Below, in pieces: positions 53,137 to 64,000 of a stretch of 64,000 nucleotides of DNA. This DNA comes from Allodiplogaster sudhausi (taxonomy: Eukaryota; Nematoda; Chromadorea; Rhabditida; Diplogasteridae), in assembly GCA_945643635.1 (NCBI GenBank), contig CALZFC010000043.1, forward strand, positions 1,098,501 to 1,162,500. The letters are read 5' to 3'. How positions within the stretch are numbered: position 1 is the first letter of the stretch; each line of letters begins with the position of its first letter. The position numbers and the translations under genes were made by a program. The notes under the pieces were generated by a model, which worked only from the letters and a program-made list of their open reading frames with translations, was not told where the DNA came from and ran no database searches.

Positions 53137-53735
53137 CTAAGAATGGAGAATACTTTGACGAAACTCGAGATTCCCCGTACAAGGTTGCCTGTTACTCAAT
53201 CCTAATCTTTTCTTTCTCTCGGGAATCCTCATTGAGATTGAAATGTCCTGTACTTGTGGAAGAAGATGGTGCGATCAATCTTGTAGCATCGATGGACCAT
53301 TCCATCGAGAAGAAGATCTTTTCCGAGTTCAATGAAGAATCCGCCATCATCAACACAACCTGCGAAGGGAAGGATTGGAGAAGGAATGGAAGAGGGAATG
53401 GGGAAACCAAGAGCGTCAAGAGTCCCGTCCATTCTGCACTCGTAGCGGACGTGCTTGTCCACGAAGATCTGGCCAATGTTGTACACTTCGTCCTCCTTCA
53501 CACAACCCAGAACTGCAGGGGTCACAGAGAGATTAAAAGATTCCCCTAGCTACGCATACCTTTCACCGTATACCTAATCTTTCCTTCCGAGACCTGCTGG
53601 CACTCGTGTCTTTGCTTCCCAATGATTCGTGATTCGCCAACCACGAGGAAGCCTGCGGTGTCATTCTGTAGGAAGCAGCCTGGAACAAAGCTTTCAACTT
53701 CTTCTTTCTCACTCTCTCCCACCCGCTTTCTCTCC

Positions 53736-53772
<37 letters not shown>

Positions 53773-54079
53773 GCCATCCAATTCCTCACCTTCAATGACA
53801 ACTCCGTCCTTCTTACAGGTAAGCTTGAAAGAACCATTTCTGAAGGAGTCTCCGATGTTGTAGTGAACTCCGTTTTCGAAGCACATGTATTCTGCAAGCA
53901 TGATTGAAAAGGGAAGAGAGCGAGAGAGACAGGGAGAAAGAGAGGGAGAGAGAGTGAGAGAGAGAGAAGGGATAGAGAGAGAGAAGGGATAGAGAGGGAG
54001 CGACAGAGAATGAGAGTGAGAGTGAGAGATATGAGAGAAAGAGAGCGTCAAGGGAGAGGGAGTGATAGAGAGAGGGAGT

Positions 54080-54122
<43 letters not shown>

Positions 54123-55152
54123 TAACCTTGCTCATAAGTGACAGTCTCTCCCACCACCGAGCACTTGTGACGAATTCCATTGCGAACAAATGTTCTGCCA
54201 AGTTGAATAACCGAGGCATCTTCAGCGATGCAAGCTGTAACTCGCAGTCAGACAGTCTATTTCCCTCAATTCTTTATCGCCTATGCTCTTTTTCTTTCAA
54301 TTTTCATCTCTTCATCCCTCTCTCCCTCAATCTATCCCTCTACCTCTCCCTCTTCCTTTCTCATTTCTATCCCTCCCCGATCCCTCTCCCGCTCTATCTC
54401 CCCTCTATCTCACCCTCCCCCCTCTCCCTCTCCCCTCTTCCTCTCTACTTCCTATCTCTTATCCTCCCTTTCCCCCCTCCTATCTCTCCCTCTTCCTCTC
54501 TCCTTCCTATCTCTTCCCCTCCCTCTCCCCCTCTATCTCTCCCTCTCCCTACTATCTCTTCCTCTTCCTCTCTCCTTCCTATCTCTTCCCCTCCCTCTCC
54601 CCCTCTATCTCTCCCTCTCCCTCCTATCTCTTCCTCTTCCTCTCTCCTTCCTATCTCTTCCCCTCCCTCTCCCCCTCTATCTCTCCCTCTCCCTCCTATC
54701 TCTTCCTCTTCCTCTCTCCTTCCTATCTCTTCCCCTCCCTCTCCCCCTCTATCTCTCCCTCTCCCTCCTATCTCTTCCTCTTCCTCTCTCCATATCTCTT
54801 CCCCTCCCTCTTCTCCTCTATCTCTCCCTCACCGACAACTTCGGCAGTTCCATTGGTGCACATGTAGTGGAAGTTGCCTTTGGTGAATGTCTGCCCGTGT
54901 TGATGTGCTCCAGCATTCAAGACAACGCAAGGCAGAGGGGGCACTTGGCCGTCATTCACTGCAAGGATCACTCTTGTTTTGACTTATTCTGGAAGGGGAG
55001 AACTGACCAGGCAGCACGACTCTCTCCTCGTGTTCCTTTCCCATTCCCTGAGGAGTGAGCACAACCTCGCTGATATCATTCTGAAGGAGAGCTCCGCATG
55101 GAGAAACCAAGACCACCAGGAGGAGGAGAAGGAGGCCGTATTCTTCGCTCAT
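53137..55152 (-). CDS. Secreted protein with six MIG-6/MIG-18-type (fibronectin type I-like) cysteine modules
   Basis: Eight exons in phase give 287 residues: 55008-55152 (ATG at 55152), 54833-54958, 54127-54234, 53790-53891, 53560-53679, 53408-53512, 53254-53359, 53137-53188. Residues 1-22 form a signal peptide (EYGLLLLLLVVLVSPCGA). Exons 2-7 each encode one module of the form C-(N)-x-G-x3-(I/L)G-x7-(R/H)-x-C, for example CFENGVHYNIGDSF...C and CVKEDEVYNIGQIF...C, about 35-40 residues. The family in nematodes includes extracellular matrix proteins of gonad cell migration (MIG-18, part of MIG-6); the module name is from memory. The introns flanking modules 1 to 6 are phase 1 except the last. 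Introns hold CT/GA repeats of both orientations. Likely extracellular matrix or secreted. Confidence 0.82.
53915..54117 (-). repeat. GA microsatellite in cysteine-module gene intron
   Basis: GA tract with GGGATAGAGAGAG and AGTGAGAG interruptions; CT on the sense strand. Confidence 0.9.
54300..54832 (+). repeat. Pyrimidine minisatellite, about 68 base unit
   Basis: Five near-identical copies of a unit with CTATCTCTTCCTCTTCCTCT, CTCCTTCCTATCTCTTCCCC and TCCCCCTCTATCTCTCCCTC. It lies in an intron of a minus-strand gene, so here the purine strand is sense, contrary to the usual pattern in the window. Confidence 0.93.
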
Positions 55153-55937
55153 TCTCTACAATTGCCATTCAGTCAACACTCAACACAGCGAATGGATTAG
55201 AGAAGTCAGCGAAAGTGAAAGAATCAAATCATGTAAGGCGATATTGAAGAGGTGTCGATGACTCGGGAGCTCCTTTTCACGCTGACAGGGCCTTGAATAC
55301 TTGGACAAGTTGGGAGAGCGATGTTCGATGAGAGATAATGAAAGATGAGAGACAGAGGGAGAAAGAGGGAGTGAGAAAAGAGAGGGAAGAGAGTGAGAGA
55401 GTGAGAGAATAGAGGGAAGAGAGAGACAATGAGAGAGAGAGAAAGAGAAGAATTACGGAGGAAATGTGGTACTTGTTAGGAAAGAGAGAGATCAAGTGAG
55501 ATGAATCCTGTCTGCACCTGAAATCGAGAAGGTCATGCCCTATAAAAAGTGAACTCACCGCCCAAATCAGTGATTCTTTCTTCACTCAACAGTTTTTCTG
55601 TTTTCGCCTGCACTTAGCTCCCCTTCATTCTTTATCTTGCACATTTATCAACCTCCATACAAAATTATATTTATTTCTGTCACTAAACTCATAGCATGAG
55701 AACATAACAGACCCGTCCATTCTGCCTCAATCATCATATCTCAAATCCTGGATTCTTCATGTTTTGAAAGCTAAATTAAAGATCTAGAGAGAATCGAAGA
55801 AGATGGGAGAAGAGAGTGACACGAGTGTTCAGCTGGAATGAGCATTAACTGTGATGAAAAGGAGAGCTATTCCACCTAAGACAAATTAACATTGAATTCG
55901 CGAGACGTGAATATCCAGAGAGAGTTGGCAAGGGAAA
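55153..55937. other. Upstream region of cysteine-module gene
   Basis: Interval between the start of the secreted-protein gene (-) and the stop of PLCL (-). GA-rich at about 55330-55450. No exon recognised; it must hold the promoter of the secreted-protein gene and the PLCL 3' UTR. Confidence 0.5.
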
Positions 55938-58226
55938 TCAGAGCATCGAGTCGTGGAGGGGATCAGCAAGAACCTTCGAGAAACGACGACTGTGGCGTGC
56001 GAAGAGACGGCCAGAGGAAATACCCAGGAGATCGGCCGTCTCCAAGGTCTGCAGGAAGAAGAGAGAAAGAGATGGAAATGGGAATCGAGAGGAATGAACC
56101 TGTGCAACAATGGCCTCTGCTTCTTTCCGAGTCCGGCTGAGAAGGCAGAGCTGCGCCTTCAGCACTCGCAGGTTGCAAGTGAAATTCTCCGATGCTCGCA
56201 CTGCCTTAAAAACAAAATTAAGAGTAGAGTGGAAACATGAAGTAAAGAGACAACGAGAAAGAAAAAAAGGAGAAAGTACAAGAAAGAGAGAGACAAAGAG
56301 AGGGAGAAAGAAAGAGAATGAGGGAGAGAGAGAAGGAGAAAGAGACAAAGAGAGGGAGAAAAAGAGAGAATGAGGGAGGGAGGGAGAGAAAAGGAGAAAG
56401 AGACAAAGAGAGGGAGAAAGAGAGAGTGGGAGAGATGGAGGGAGGGAGAGAGAAGGAGAAAGAGACAAAGAGAGGGAGAAAAAGAGAGAATGAGGGGGGG
56501 GGGGAGGAAGAGAGATGGAGAAAGAGAGGGAGAAAGAGAGAGTGGGAGAGATGGAGGGAGGGAGAGAGAAGGAGAAAGAGACAAAGAGAGGGAGAAAAAG
56601 AGAGAATGAGGGAAGGAGGGAGAGAAAAGGAGAAAGAGACAAAGAGAGGGAGAAAGAGAGAGTGGGAGAGATGGAGGGAGGGAGAGAGAAGGAGAAAGAG
56701 ACAAAGAGAGGGAGAAAAAGAGAGAATGAGGGGGGGGAGGAAGAGAGATGGAGAAAGAGAGGGAGAAAGAGAGAGTGGGAGAGATGGAGGGAGGGAGAGA
56801 GAAGGAGAAAGAGACAAAGAGAGGGAGAAAAAGAGAGAATGAGGGGGGGAGGAAGAGAGATGGAGAAAGAGAGGGAGAAAGAGAGAGTGGGAGAGATGGA
56901 GGGAGGGAGAGAAAAGGAGAAAGAGAAAAAGAGAGGGAGAAAAAGAGAGAATGAGGGAGGGAGGAAGAGAGATGGAGAAAGAGAGGGAGAAAGAGAGAGT
57001 GGGAGAGATGGAGGGAGGGAGAGAGAAGGAGAAAGAGAAAAAGAGAGGGAGAAAAAGAGAGAATGAGGGAGGGAGGAAGAGAGATGGAGAAAGAGAGGGA
57101 GAAAGAGAGAGTGGGAGAGATGGAGGGAGGGAGAGAGAAGGAGAAAGAGACAAAGAGAGGGAGAAAAAGAGAGAATGAGGGAGGGAGGGAGAGAGAAGGA
57201 GAAAGAGACAAAGAGAGGGAAAAAGAGAGAGTGGGAGAGATGGAGGGAGGGAGAGAGAAGAAGAAAGAGACAAAGAGAGGGAGAAAGAGAGAGCGAGGGA
57301 GGGAGTGAGAGAGAAGGAGAAAGAGACAAAGAGAGGGAGAAAGAGAGAGTGAGGGAGGGAGGGAGGGAGAGAGAGGAGAAAAAGACGAAGAGAGGTAGAA
57401 CGAGAGAGTGAGGGAGGGAGGGCGAGAGAAGGAGAAAGAGAAAAGAGAGGTAGAACGAGAGAGTGAGGGAGGGAGGGAGAGAGAAGGAGAAACCTTCTGG
57501 CCCCGCAGGCCCGTCTCTGCACACAAGATCGTCACGTTGTCATAGGCCAAAGAAAGTTGCTTGACGGTTTGGTCAATCTGAAAAGTACATAAGTTCATAG
57601 GAACACTAACATACAAATGCATGTACATGCATTTCTATGTGAAGTGCACATGAAAGGGTATGCGACTGAGGTGGGAAAGAACCTGAGTGAGGGAATGATC
57701 ACCCTCTTTGAGGATCTCGCTGCAGACAGCGAGCAAAGAACGGAACTTCTCGATTGTTCGGTTAAGCTGTTCTGGCAAATCGTCGTTACCACCAGGCAAC
57801 AATATCGGAAGCTGTAGAAAAGAAAAAGAAACTGGGGATGATTCGGGAGGCACTCTCTACCTCGTTTTCATCCACGTCGATTGAGAAGCCATGGGGCTCG
57901 TCAGCTCCATTCGAACTCATTTCACTTCCAGATGATGGCGGAGAACATGCAGAGGAAGTGAGAGAGGGTGAGAGAGAAGTAGAAAGAGAGAGCAAGAGAG
58001 AAAGAGAAAGAAAGAGAAAATGGAAAGAGAGGGGGAGAGAAATACAGAAAGAGAGAGCGAGAGGGAGAGAACGAGGGAAAATGAGATTGGAAGACTGACT
58101 GCTGGCTGTATGTGTCATGATCCGCTTGTGGAGAAACCGCATTCCTTGACGAAGTGATTCAGCTGCTCCCAGTCCGCATTCTTCATGCCATTCCATCTGA
58201 ATCGGAGAGAAATAGAGAGAGAGCGA

Positions 58227-58267
<41 letters not shown>

Positions 58268-61200
58268 AAGAGAGAAGACGCACGAGGGCAACTTCAAGCC
58301 GAAGTCTAGTCTCGCTGAGGCCGAGGAGGGGATCGGCAACGGCTAAGAAAAGGTCGTCGATGGCCTTGATTCCGATGACTTTCATTCCACTCGACACTCG
58401 CTGCTGCTTCCTTTTCACGGACATTCCACGTTTACGCGCTTTCTGAAGAGTCAATGAGATCAGGAAGAGAAAAAGGGAAGAAGGAAGAAGAAGCTCGCCC
58501 GACCCCGCCCCCTCTTCGGTTCGTGATGGCAACGTGGATGAAGAGAGTCGCACTCTCCAGTCGTTCTCCCTCGCTATTCAACAGGTGAAGATGATGGTAG
58601 CCTGCAGGAAGAATAGAAAAAGAAGGAAGAGAAGAAGCAACCGAACCAGGCAGAAGACACTCAAAGGGAATGGTGTATTGGCCGATGAAGTCGTCATCGA
58701 TGAATTCGTCGTCCAGCACGAGAAGACGGACGAGAGCCAGTTCTGGCACAGAGATTTGGAATTGAAACGATTCGTCGAAGGTCGGATTCATGCCTGAAGT
58801 TCTTCAGCCATCGCAATCCAATTACTTCTCCTCTCTCTTTCTCAATGAATGCTCACTTTCATTCCTCACAGTCTTCGTGCGATCTTCAGTGCAATCTGCT
58901 GCCACTCCGAAGATCTCCATGACAACGAAAGGATCGAGTGAATCTCCCTTGGCAGAGCTTCCTCGTGGACGGGGGAGTTGCTGTCCGGAGAGCACCCGGA
59001 TGTGGAGAATCTGCACCCACCACACTCTTCTTCTGCACCCACCACACTCTTCTTCGCAAGGGAAGTCTCTGAACCTGCGGGGCTGTCGACGCTTTCTCAG
59101 CCGGAGTGAACAGAGAGTCACTTAATATTTCTGGCTTCAGGACATAACCACAAGCGCCATTATCGGAGAAGCGTCCATCCTGATGAAATGATAGAATGAT
59201 TAACAATTGATTGGGAGGAGATCTTGGTGAAGACAGGCAACCTGGAGGTCCATCATTAGTCCAGGTGATTGGTAGTTCAGCCCCACCATTTGCACACCGT
59301 GATTCCACAACTCTTGGGGGTTTAGATTGGACGAATCCAGGCGAGAACTAAAGATTATCTGTTTTCTCTCTTATTGCTCATGAGAATCTGTAAATTGCCT
59401 GCTCGGTCGAACAGAAACGAGAAAGTCGCGAGTGAGTTCAGCGAATTCAGTGGGGAGATTGTGGAGGAGACGGAGGGCCGTCCATTCACTCAGCAGAGGG
59501 ACGTGGAGATGGCTGCGCACTAAAGAATGGAATGGAAGAAGGAAAGGGGGGGGGGAACACACAGACTCTGCTTTGAATGGGATGAACTCATCAGATCAGT
59601 GAGAGTTCGTTGTTGAGCGAAGGGAGGAATGAGATCGGAGAGGGCGCTGGAGAGGGCGACTCCGCCACTTCCTCCTTCTTCCTCGTCCTCTGCCACTTCT
59701 CCTTCCGAAGTGCCCTCTGGCAATTTCTTGCCCTGCAATAGAACTTCATTCGTATTGAAATATTGAAACTATACTAAACATAAAAAATAAGTCAAGACTG
59801 ACAATGAGAATGATCTTCATGAGGAAGCAGGCAGGAGTGGGAAGAGAGGAAGTCCAATCAGTCGGGTCATCTGCAGGGTTGTACAACTTCTTCCCCAGTT
59901 TGTCACGAAGGAGACGGGCGGCAGAGAGTTGCCAGCGAGGAGAACAGTGGACGGACAGACGCACAAAGAGGGGAAACCTGGCCAGGCAACATTCTCCTCT
60001 CTCTACCCCCTTTCTCTCACTCTCTCACCCTCTCTCTTTCCACTTTCTCTCCCTCTCGTTCGCCTCTCTCACCCTCTCTCTTTCCACTTTCTCTCCGTCT
60101 CTCTTTCTTCCTCTTTCTCTCCACCATAACTGATACCTGGATCGTTCGAAGGCGGACTCCTTGATACACTCGAGGGCTGAGCGAAGGCCGACTCTGTGTT
60201 GTGCTAGGGATCCTCGCTGGATCTGGGGCTCGTCCTCGTCATTTTGAGGATCCCACAACTCTACTGAACAACAGATGGAAAAATTGGAGAGCGAGAGATA
60301 TAGAGAGAAAGAGAAAGAGAGAGAGAGAGTGAGAGGGAGAAAGAGAGAGAGAGAGAAATAGAGAGAGAGGGAGATAGGGAGAAAGAGAGAGAAAGCGATA
60401 GAGAGAGAGAGAAAGAGGGAGTGAGAGAGAGAGAGAGAAAGAGAGAAAGAGAGCGAGAGAGAGTGAGAGAGAGAGCACAGACATTCGATGAGACGCGCTG
60501 CCTTGCGCAGAGCGGCAATGAGTGGTTCGAGGGATGCTTCTCCAGTCTGCTGCTCTGCCAAGAAAGTGCGATGAGAAGAGGCGATGAAGTATCGGTTGAA
60601 TGGCTGGTTCATGTCCTGACAGACCACCGAGCGGGTCTGGTCGAAGAGATCGCATTCCGGAGACTCCAGATAAGCAGTGAAGCCTGAATGAAGGAGGAAC
60701 TTGGCTGAGAAGAGCCTCGTTGTGTACCGTCGATAGTCATGAGATTCTTCTCCTTCGCCTCCTCTGCCGGCTCGTACTGGTTGATTATCTGCTCGCAGAG
60801 ATCTGTGGTGACCCCCGTCAACTGAAGATAAGGAATCTATCGGAGGAAGAGATAAGAATGAAAGGCTATCTCTACTCGAATAATTAAGATGTAATAACGA
60901 ACTCCCTGCTCCGTCTCGAGGAATAAGCGAAGATCTTGGCACGAAAGGTAATCTTTGTTCGCGTATCGAACCATGAGGAAATAAAGCTGAAGAGGGAGGG
61001 AATAAAAGACTCGTGAAATGAGTTGGGTAACCTCCGGTCTTGTTGCGAGTTCCTTGTAGAGTTCGACGAATTGCAGCTTCGTTAGAAGTTCCCTCCCTTC
61101 CTCCGATGAGGAGTTCGTCAGGATAACCTCCTGTCGAAATGAAAGGCACGACATTTCTTATTTCTGCTTTTTCTTGCAAGCCTTCGCTGTGTTATTCACA

Positions 61201-63118
61201 TTCGATGGCGTTGCCAGAAAAGTAATGAGAAATAGGGAAAGGGACGGAGGCCCTTTTTAGCAGCTTCATCGTTTGATTCACAACCGAGAGGATATTTTGA
61301 GGCTTTTTGGCTTTCGTGGACTGAAATCCCGAGGGAAGAAAAAGAAAACTAAGCATCATTTTATGGAAATATGGAGAGCAGAGATTGCGAAAGTGTGGGG
61401 AGGGGCCTAGGGGAGCGAGAGAGGGAGAGGGAGAGGGAGAGGGAGATGGAGAGGGAGAGAGAGAATGAGAGAGAGAGGGAGAGGGAGAGGGAGAGGGAGA
61501 GAGAGAGAATGAGAGAGAGAGCGAGAAGTTATGTAGAGGTAGAGTGTAGAAAAAGATACATAGAAAGATTTAGCACTCACGAAGAAAACAGATGAAGGAG
61601 AAAAATAAGGACATAGAGCGTGTGAGAACTACATATGTACATATTTACATACATATGTGCATACATACATGCATACGTACATATGTATCCTCTCGGTTGT
61701 ACTTCATAATGAATGTGTTGTTGATTTTTAAAAGTGAGAATATCTAACTTTAATTTTTTGCTTTATCCTCAAAGAAAGAAGACGAGAGTTGATTTGCAAG
61801 ATTAGTCGAGTGGCCGCTCTTTCGTCCAGAGAATCCGCGCCTTCTGCTGCTTCTTCGAAGGTCTTTTCCAGCCATCTGAGAATCGCCATCTAATTCATCT
61901 CGAAATGTGACACTTCCCAGCACCTCATTCAAAGGGAATTTGGGAGAATGAACTTTCATTTGTTGTGTGAAAATGCAAATTTTTAATTTAGTTCCAGAGT
62001 TGTCAATGAATTGCAGACAAAAGTTTATTTAATGCTGTTACATGGTTCTGCTGTTTCCTTAAAGCTGAGATTTCCTGACCTCTCCCGGAGCGTCGACCAC
62101 TTCGAGGTGCACGGTCTTTCATCTACAAAGAATACAGTTCATTTAGCCACTTCCTTCCCAGTCACGGTAGAATTACAGAAAGACTTGAACAGCTTAAGTG
62201 GAAGCAGCAGTGATAGCTCACATCTGTTGGAGGAGAGAGCGACTAGCCCAGCCACCCAAATGTTGCAGTCCCCAGCAGAATCCGCCACGAGGTCAAGGCA
62301 CTCGTAGTCGTCTCCGTAGATTATTGAGAAGCTGCATTCCTCCTGAGATTGAAGGAAGAGGTGCAGAAGAAGACTCGACTAGGCAACCTGCAGATCATTC
62401 AGACAGCTGTCGGATGCCCGTAGAACGTGCGTGTTTCTGCCGAGTCTCACCTCCTTGATGCTCTCAACCGCAACTGGAAACCACAACACAGATGTCTTCT
62501 CCCATGTCTCACAGTCACCTTGTACTTATGTTTTTTTTTTGCATTCTGTTGCACTGGCCTCTTCTGATTTGATAATATGAAATGTGTCTTATGCGGGAAA
62601 GAATTGGCAAGTAAATAGGCAGAGAAAGTCAAGGAAAGGGAAGCGAAACGAACTTCTTGCTTTGTGCGGTTTCTTGCTTGTCGGAGTCCATCGAATGTGT
62701 GAGAGATCAGCGTCCAGGCTGCAGAACAAATCTACACATTTCGAAAACACACAACTCTGTGTTAACTCCTTGGGCCAAGGGGGATTTCATAGTTTGTACT
62801 CCCAACCTGAACATTCTCCTAAATTGGCGGACATTTGCTCGAATCTTCACGAACTCGCATCCTCTTTGCATAATCTGCCAGCAGTCGTTGACTGCAAGAA
62901 TTCTCTTCTCTTCGTCATGTAAACCCCCTAACCATAGAAAATGAGAATAAGGATGACGAGGTTTTGTAGAAGAGGAGAAATGAGAATTACCATTGCAGAC
63001 AAGTTTGTCTTGTGACCTCGAAGAGAAGCTGACTGTCTTTCTGTTAGGAGAGCGCCCTTCCCTCCGAATCAACGAACTCCGCAACGCCCTTCTAAACAAC
63101 TCTTCATCTTCTCTTCTC
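55938..63118 (-). CDS. Phospholipase C-like inactive protein (PLCL/PRIP family), 5' end missing
   Basis: PRIP proteins bind inositol phosphates and scaffold signalling but lack PLC activity. Exons traced: 62991-63118, 62800-62891, 62388-62507, 62244-62342, (gap), 61749-61875, 61032-61130, 60903-60986, 60728-60821, 60483-60683, 60137-60263, 59803-59977, 59563-59732, 59399-59512, 59242-59347, 59075-59179, 58857-59010, 58647-58793, 58504-58601, 58284-58442, 58100-58196, 57861-57904, 57683-57811, 57494-57577, 56100-56204, 55938-56048. Order: [12 protein letters not shown] ([17 protein letters not shown]), EF-hand-like, X ([12 protein letters not shown]), Y ([14 protein letters not shown]), C2 ([27 protein letters not shown]) and the PRIP-specific tail (GIKAIDDLF). 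In X, the Ca-ligand Asn after SSH is Arg and the second catalytic His is Arg (QIQRG). The intron after 59399 begins GC. The first exon and the linker before the EF-hands are unresolved. Confidence 0.9.
56268..57491 (-). repeat. Purine minisatellite, 1.2 kb, in PLCL intron
   Basis: About a dozen tandem copies of a 55-112 base unit made of GAGGGAGGGAGAGAGAAGGA, GAAAGAGACAAAGAGAGGGA and GAAAAAGAGAGAATGAGG, some with a GGGGGGAGGAAGAGAGATGG variant. It fills the intron between exons 57494-57577 and 56100-56204. The sense strand is pure pyrimidine. Confidence 0.95.
58203..58266 (-). repeat. GA microsatellite in PLCL intron
   Basis: GA tract; CT on the sense strand. Confidence 0.9.
60282..60478 (-). 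repeat. GA microsatellite in PLCL intron within the X domain
   Basis: GA/GAAA tract between exons 60483-60683 and 60137-60263; CT on the sense strand. Confidence 0.9.
61405..61530 (-). repeat. GA/GGGAGA repeat in PLCL intron
   Basis: Tract of GAGAGG and GGGAGA hexamers followed by GA runs. Confidence 0.9.
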
Positions 63119-64000
63119 CTTAAAGTGTTCCTGACTTTTCACACATTCTCTTGTTTCTTCCTTCGTTTTGCGTGGGGGGGGGAGAGAATGGAACGCTTTT
63201 TGATATCCTCGCTTCATTTCGGTCAATTCAAAATGCCGGCGAAGAAGAACGAGGATCCCATTATCAAAAGAGATTTGATAAAGAAAAGAGGAGGGATTCA
63301 AGAGTTGAAGCAGGGACTTCTCTCTTTCTTGTGTCTTCTCTCTCCGCATTCTTTATCTCTTTCCTTTCCTTTGCCTTCAAGTCCCAAAAGAGAAGAGGCT
63401 GGAAACTTCAGAAGCCGCAGAGAAATTCAGCCCACCGCCCTCTCAACACTGCGGCGGCAATTTGATTAGAGAGGAGAGGATCATAGAGAAGAGCAGCGAG
63501 AGAACGTAGTAGAGAGAGTGGGAGAGTACATAAGTTAGAGAGAATGGGAAGGGGGAGAGTGAGAGAGTATATGAGAGATAATGGGGAGAGAGAGTGGGGA
63601 AAGAGAATAAAAGCACCATACATATGAGAGAGAAGTGAGGCAACTAGAAGGATAATAACGAAATTTGAATGTGGACATATTTTTCTCTTTGAGATTTTCT
63701 TGAATCCTCTTTTTCTCACTCTACCCCTGGCTGTCTGTCTATTTCTCTCCCTGTACCTCTCTCACACACTCTCTCTACCTCTCTCTCTGTCTCTCTCCTG
63801 TCTCTCTCCTCTCTCTCTGTCTCTCTCTCTGTCTCTCTCCTCTCTCTCTCTGTCTCTCTCTCTCTGTCTCTCTCCTCTCTCTCTGTCTCTCTCTCTCCCT
63901 CTCTCTCTCTCTCTCTTGCACAGTTATTGCAAGGAATATGTTCCAGTCAAAATCCCCTACTTTTGTGAATGCTTACTAAACAAAATAGAGTACTTTTCAT
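63119..64000. other. Right end of window: possible plus-strand 5' exon and CT repeat
   Basis: Upstream of the last traced PLCL exon. On the plus strand an ATG at 63232 opens MPAKKNEDPIIKRDLIKKRG, which looks protein-like but cannot be assigned. A CT/TCTG tract fills about 63725-63920. The missing PLCL 5' exon(s) may also lie here. Confidence 0.3.

Noticed and set aside
53091..53190. Plus-strand Cys-containing frame (CKSKNGEYFDETRDSPYK)
   Set aside because: No start or splice context; it is antisense to the last exon of the secreted-protein gene.
54300..54832. CRISPR-like array of regular repeats
   Set aside because: Eukaryotic context, contiguous low-complexity units without unique spacers.
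56318..57411. Long plus-strand Glu/Arg-rich open frames
   Set aside because: Purely the other strand of the GA minisatellite in a PLCL intron; no start context, no conserved sequence.
61252..61320. PLCL exon reading [13 protein letters not shown] with a GC donor
   Set aside because: The exon at 61749-61875 joins directly and in phase to 61032-61130 and matches the family without it.
61180..61400. PLC-beta identity for the 56-63 kb gene
   Set aside because: The PH-linker motif KTVSFSS, the EF/X spacing, the dead X domain and the GIKAIDDLF tail match PLCL/PRIP, and there is no long PLC-beta C-terminal coiled coil.

Overview
The window is eukaryotic nuclear DNA from a small invertebrate, most likely a nematode. 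The genes are intron-rich (about 145 introns traced by reading frame, several only 48 bp) and lie close together on both strands. Several plus-strand genes have a TTTCAG- or TTTGCAG-like acceptor right before the start codon, as at nematode trans-splice sites. A secreted protein near 54 kb is built from cysteine modules that I recognise from the nematode MIG-6/MIG-18 group. Species cannot be fixed from the sequence alone.

Layout. 1-216: end of an ARF GTPase gene (+). 1313-13678: Epac-type Rap exchange factor (-), with two transposon-like inverted-repeat elements in one large intron. 14-17.4 kb: repeats and three possible exons. 17423-20834: coiled-coil protein (-). 21465-25162: ubinuclein-like histone chaperone subunit (-). 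25758-28019: SETD3-like actin-histidine methyltransferase (+), divergent from ubinuclein. 28682-30405: RPRD1-like CID protein (+). 30964-33619: DRG1 GTPase (+). 34143-35214: TM2D2-like membrane protein (+). 35509-40402: AP-2 mu subunit (+), with a 2.5 kb foldback element in one intron. About 40991-43664: IRG-like P-loop GTPase (-). 45090-50148: DHX15/PRP43 spliceosomal helicase (+). 50626-52097: small SH2 protein (+). 53137-55152: six-module secreted protein (-). 55938-63118: phospholipase C-like inactive protein, PLCL/PRIP type (-), 5' end not found.

The genes are mostly housekeeping or signalling genes (vesicle coat, ribosome-associated GTPase, splicing recycling, transcription termination, cAMP-Rap signalling, inositol phosphate binding). 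They do not form one pathway. The five co-directional genes from 25.7 to 40.4 kb, and the DHX15-SH2 pair, are candidate operon-like or trans-spliced arrangements.

The most unusual features are structural: (i) very long CT/GA tracts and purine/pyrimidine minisatellites that fill introns, usually with the pyrimidine strand on the sense side; (ii) seven GC-AG introns supported by protein alignment; (iii) several large palindromic foldback or terminal-inverted-repeat elements sitting in introns, one carrying two mirrored tRNA-like modules; (iv) a perfect 70 bp palindrome between two genes; (v) a possible Helitron 3' end in a DHX15 intron. Exon limits were placed by hand from splice signals, reading phase and remembered family sequences; no alignment or search was run.
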